Shown here piece after piece: positions 63,511 to 64,000 of a stretch of DNA of 64,000 bases. A program made the position numbers and the translations under genes. The notes below the pieces were generated by a model. It was not told where the DNA came from, made no database searches, and was given only the letters and a program-made list of their open reading frames with translations. The stretch is from assembly GCF_005954645.2 (NCBI RefSeq), contig NZ_CP040695.2, positions 1,736,001 to 1,800,000 of the forward strand, given 5' to 3'. The stretch's first letter is position 1, and each line of letters starts with the position of its first letter. This DNA comes from Nocardioides sp. S-1144. GTDB taxonomy: Bacteria; Actinomycetota; Actinomycetes; Propionibacteriales; Nocardioidaceae.

Positions 63511-64000
63511 GTGGCCAGACACGTGCGGCGGGGGGCGCTGGTGCGCGACGTCCTGCCCCACGCCTGGTCGGTGGTGCTGGCGCTGCTCATGCTCGGTCCG
63601 GCGCTCGGCCGGGGGTTCGTGCTCACCTACGACATGGTGTGGGTCCCCGACCTCGTGCTGCGCGCGGACTTCCTCGGCCTCGCGAGCGGGCTGCCGCGCG
63701 CGGTGCCGAGCGACGCGGTGGTCGCCGTCCTCGACGAGGCCGTGCCCGGCGAGCTCCTGCAGAAGCTCGTGCTGCTCGCGGCCCTGGTCGGCGCCGGCAC
63801 CGGGGCCGCGCACCTGCTCGCGGGGCTGCCGCTGTCGGGCCGGCTCGTCGCCGTCAGCGTCTACCAGTGGAACCCGCTGGTGGTCGAGCGCCTCCTGATC
63901 GGGCACTGGCCGGTGCTGCTGGGCTACGCCGCCCTGCCGTGGATCGTCGTGGCGGCCCGGACCTGGCGGCGCACGGGGCGGCTCCCGGTGGTTCTGTGCG
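63511..64000 (+). CDS. Partial polytopic membrane protein, envelope biosynthesis context
   Basis: Open to the window end; 163 residues visible from GTG 63511 (MARHVRRGALVRDVLPHAWS). A basic N-terminus is followed by a membrane helix, an outside loop with FVLTYDMVWVPDLVL containing a conserved-looking acidic residue, and further helices. VSVYQWNPLVVERLLIGHWP and LLGYAALPWIVVAA resemble actinobacterial GT-C-like proteins of unknown substrate. Divergent from the flippase with 73 bp between starts. Possibly another glycan polymerase or glycosyltransferase. Confidence 0.7.
   Translation, partial: MARHVRRGALVRDVLPHAWSVVLALLMLGPALGRGFVLTYDMVWVPDLVLRADFLGLASGLPRAVPSDAVVAVLDEAVPGELLQKLVLLAALVGAGTGAAHLLAGLPLSGRLVAVSVYQWNPLVVERLLIGHWPVLLGYAALPWIVVAARTWRRTGRLPVVLC

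Overview
The window is high-GC (roughly 70-75 %) actinobacterial chromosome with dense, overlapping genes and frequent GTG starts. Gene content and order fit a Nocardioides-like member of the Propionibacteriales: a PriA-type HisA in the his operon, the Nif3 / C4 zinc-ribbon / RNase H-phosphatase trio also found in Mycobacterium, HGxxPAAW, DUF2752 and Trp_oprn_chp proteins beside trp genes, an ANTAR response regulator, and actinobacterial arabinan genes. The genus is inferred, not proven. There is no prophage, IS element or CRISPR array.

Layout. 1-5.3 kb: partial membrane protein, acyl-CoA ligase, zinc-ribbon protein, then nif3-zinc ribbon-rnhA/phosphatase. 5.5-11.6 kb: dnaE1, a coupled membrane protein and a DUF3352 protein. 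11.6-12.7 kb (minus): ybaK and a LON-domain protein. 12.9-18.4 kb: hisD-hisC-hisB-hisH-small membrane protein-priA-hisF, nearly all joined by 4-nt ATGA/GTGA overlaps. 18.5-26.5 kb: small unknown protein, an asymmetric heterodimeric ABC exporter, then pta-ackA-hisI. 26.5-32.8 kb: Trp-associated membrane protein, HGxxPAAW, DUF2752, DUF4190 (minus), trpC-trpB-trpA, a SCO1-like lipoprotein and lgt. trpE is absent from the place where it would be expected, and there is no trpF, a job PriA can do. 32.9-40.6 kb: gltB-gltD and pyk. 40.6-42.3 kb: lipoprotein, an HTH/LAGLIDADG protein and tRNA-Leu(CAA), all minus. 42.3-49.1 kb: small protein, ANTAR regulator, a branched-chain amino-acid binding lipoprotein, and the convergent livH-livM-livG-livF operon. 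49.4-53.2 kb: GNAT, thioesterase, polA. 53.2-64 kb: cell-envelope cluster with a decaprenyl-phosphate phosphoribosyltransferase (UbiA family), an AftD-like arabinofuranosyltransferase, two other polytopic membrane proteins, an HHxxxDG acyltransferase, a methyltransferase and a flippase.

Most striking observation: the LivK-type binding lipoprotein at 43.2-44.6 kb appears circularly permuted. After the lipobox and Ser/Gly linker comes the segment that normally forms the C-terminal part of the family, followed by the segment that is normally N-terminal, all in one intact frame. Its partner permease LivH carries an extra secreted beta-sandwich-like domain at its N-terminus. The two may form an unusual uptake system.

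Other notable signals: an HTH-CxxC-LAGLIDADG protein of unknown role directly behind tRNA-Leu; about a dozen genes with a TANNNT -10 box only 6-7 nt before the start codon, which implies leaderless mRNAs; an ABC exporter whose deviating residues all fall in one composite ATP site; an AftD gene whose only well-placed Shine-Dalgarno sits before an ATC codon; and a dnaE1 leader with two mutually exclusive helices near its ribosome binding site.
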